5,518 bases of DNA from NCBI GenBank assembly GCA_003176075.1, contig PSRN01000214.1, positions 1 through 5,518 of the forward strand. Reading direction: 5' to 3'. The translations under genes and the position numbers were made by a program. This document shows, one piece after another, positions 4,807 to 5,518 of the stretch. The notes under the pieces were generated by a model. The model ran no database searches. It saw only the letters and a program-made list of their open reading frames with translations, and was not told where the DNA came from. The stretch comes from Bdellovibrio sp. (GTDB taxonomy: Bacteria; Bdellovibrionota; Bdellovibrionia; Bdellovibrionales; Bdellovibrionaceae). How positions within the stretch are numbered: the stretch's first letter is position 1; each line of letters begins with the position of its first letter.

Positions 4807-5518
4807 TCAGAGCTGGTTGGTTACTTTGTAGTAATGACGATGATGGCGGCGTTTCAATCGCGCCAGTCGACGGCGGTAGGCCTGCCGTGCCTTATAATGT
4901 TTATGCCCTCGCGCCGCCAACCGAGGTCGATGAGCGCTTGCAATCTTCCGCGGAGACGCGCCAGACTTTTCAGGCTTAATCTCCTGGGGCTGCTCGGGCT
5001 GCTTCTGCGTGCTCAGCTGCGCCACCTCTTCATCCGCACCGCGCTGTTCCCTCAAAGGAACCTGTGCAGCACAGGACGAAACCGCACGGCGGGAAGGGGA
5101 GTTCTGCTCCTGAAATTCCAAGTTTTGAAAACTGATGTTCGCCTGTTCCTGTGATTTCAAACAGGAAACAAGCTTCGTGCATTGCCCATCGGCTGACGCA
5201 TTATAGGCCAAGTCATTGAACACAGTTCCGATCGATTCAATTTTAAGAGTTGCAATTTCTTTCAAGCAGCTTGGATAAATTTGCGAAGCATGACTTTCCG
5301 GACGAGACCGATCCAGACAATCCGTAAAAAACGGGACACCCTCGCCCAAGTTCTTCGGTAAGGCCCCAAGGCAGTCACGGAACTTGCCAACAATACCTGC
5401 CTCTTCAGCGTCCATGCAGGTACCTTGAACCACGTGACCGAAGGAGTCGGCGCTGACTCCCCACTCCTTGGCGGCATTCAAGCAATCGTCATACGTCAGA
5501 CCATCGGCGACCTGAGGG
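4807..5518 (-). CDS. Cys-repeat protein with basic C-terminal tail, 3' part only
   Basis: The minus strand is open from the right edge to TGA at 4807-4809, giving 236 residues with the start outside the window. A TTG start at 5481 is possible but needless, because the frame continues upstream with the same motif (YDDCL). Counting from the edge, Cys lies at 12, 34, 49, 67, 84, 113, 119 and 149. Five of these sit in an aromatic/hydrophobic-x-x-Cys-Leu motif (YDDCL, FRDCL, FTDCL, YPSCL, LVSCL) at roughly 17-18-residue steps; a degenerate FNDLA at 100-104 fills a gap. This suggests a repeat fold held by disulphides, so probably an exported protein, though no signal peptide is in view. Residues ~150-180 are Gln/Glu-rich, and the last ~60 are strongly basic (RRRLARLKRRHHRHYYK). 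I do not recognise the family. The basic tail could bind nucleic acid, anionic lipid or cell-wall polymer; this is inference. It converges on the lipoprotein gene across a shared terminator. Confidence 0.72.
   Translation of the reverse strand, partial: PQVADGLTYDDCLNAAKEWGVSADSFGHVVQGTCMDAEEAGIVGKFRDCLGALPKNLGEGVPFFTDCLDRSRPESHASQIYPSCLKEIATLKIESIGTVFNDLAYNASADGQCTKLVSCLKSQEQANISFQNLEFQEQNSPSRRAVSSCAAQVPLREQRGADEEVAQLSTQKQPEQPQEIKPEKSGASPRKIASAHRPRLAARGHKHYKARQAYRRRLARLKRRHHRHYYKVTNQL

Noticed and set aside
4788..4979. GTG-started plus-strand frame of 63 codons
   Set aside because: It overlaps the end of the minus-strand Cys-repeat gene, has no ribosome site and no recognisable product.

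Overview
The window looks like chromosomal DNA of a fairly GC-rich Gram-negative bacterium: it has an outer-membrane-type lipoprotein, a two-transmembrane sensor kinase and an L-aspartate oxidase of the proteobacterial kind. A Bdellovibrionota or other delta-proteobacterial-like lineage would fit the mix of NadB, a small lipoprotein and a Cys-repeat protein, but that placement is a weak guess.

Layout. 1-1999 (-): a sensor histidine-kinase-like gene that runs off the left edge. It has TM1, a Cache-like periplasmic domain, TM2, an H-box helix, an ATPase domain and an Ala/Pro/Ser-rich repetitive tail. Its phospho-acceptor histidine is replaced by Arg, while the ATP-binding boxes are intact. 2000-2082: short divergent promoter region. 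2083-3783 (+): nadB, L-aspartate oxidase, the first enzyme of de novo NAD synthesis. 3834-4478 (+): an unrecognised small lipoprotein. 4479-4806: non-coding, holding a repeat copy, a perfect inverted repeat (possible operator) and a strong bidirectional terminator. 4807-5518 (-): the 3' part of an unrecognised Cys-repeat protein with a very basic tail, cut by the right edge.

The most striking feature is a dispersed palindromic repeat, about 30 bp in its core and up to 59 bp in full. It occurs at five sites: twice inside the kinase gene, twice inside nadB (one site a tandem pair) and once just after the lipoprotein stop codon. The copies lie in both orientations and are translated in at least three different reading frames without breaking either gene. 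The full unit has no stop codon in any of its six frames, and its stem-loop is largely kept between copies. This resembles the idea of Rickettsia palindromic elements (selfish palindromes tolerated inside proteins) or REP/RAYT elements, but I do not recognise this sequence family.

The genes show no obvious shared pathway. nadB and the kinase are divergent, and the lipoprotein may be co-transcribed with nadB. Separate short tandem repeats (12, 21 and 9 bp) in the kinase tail and at the nadB stop add to an impression of a repeat-prone genome.
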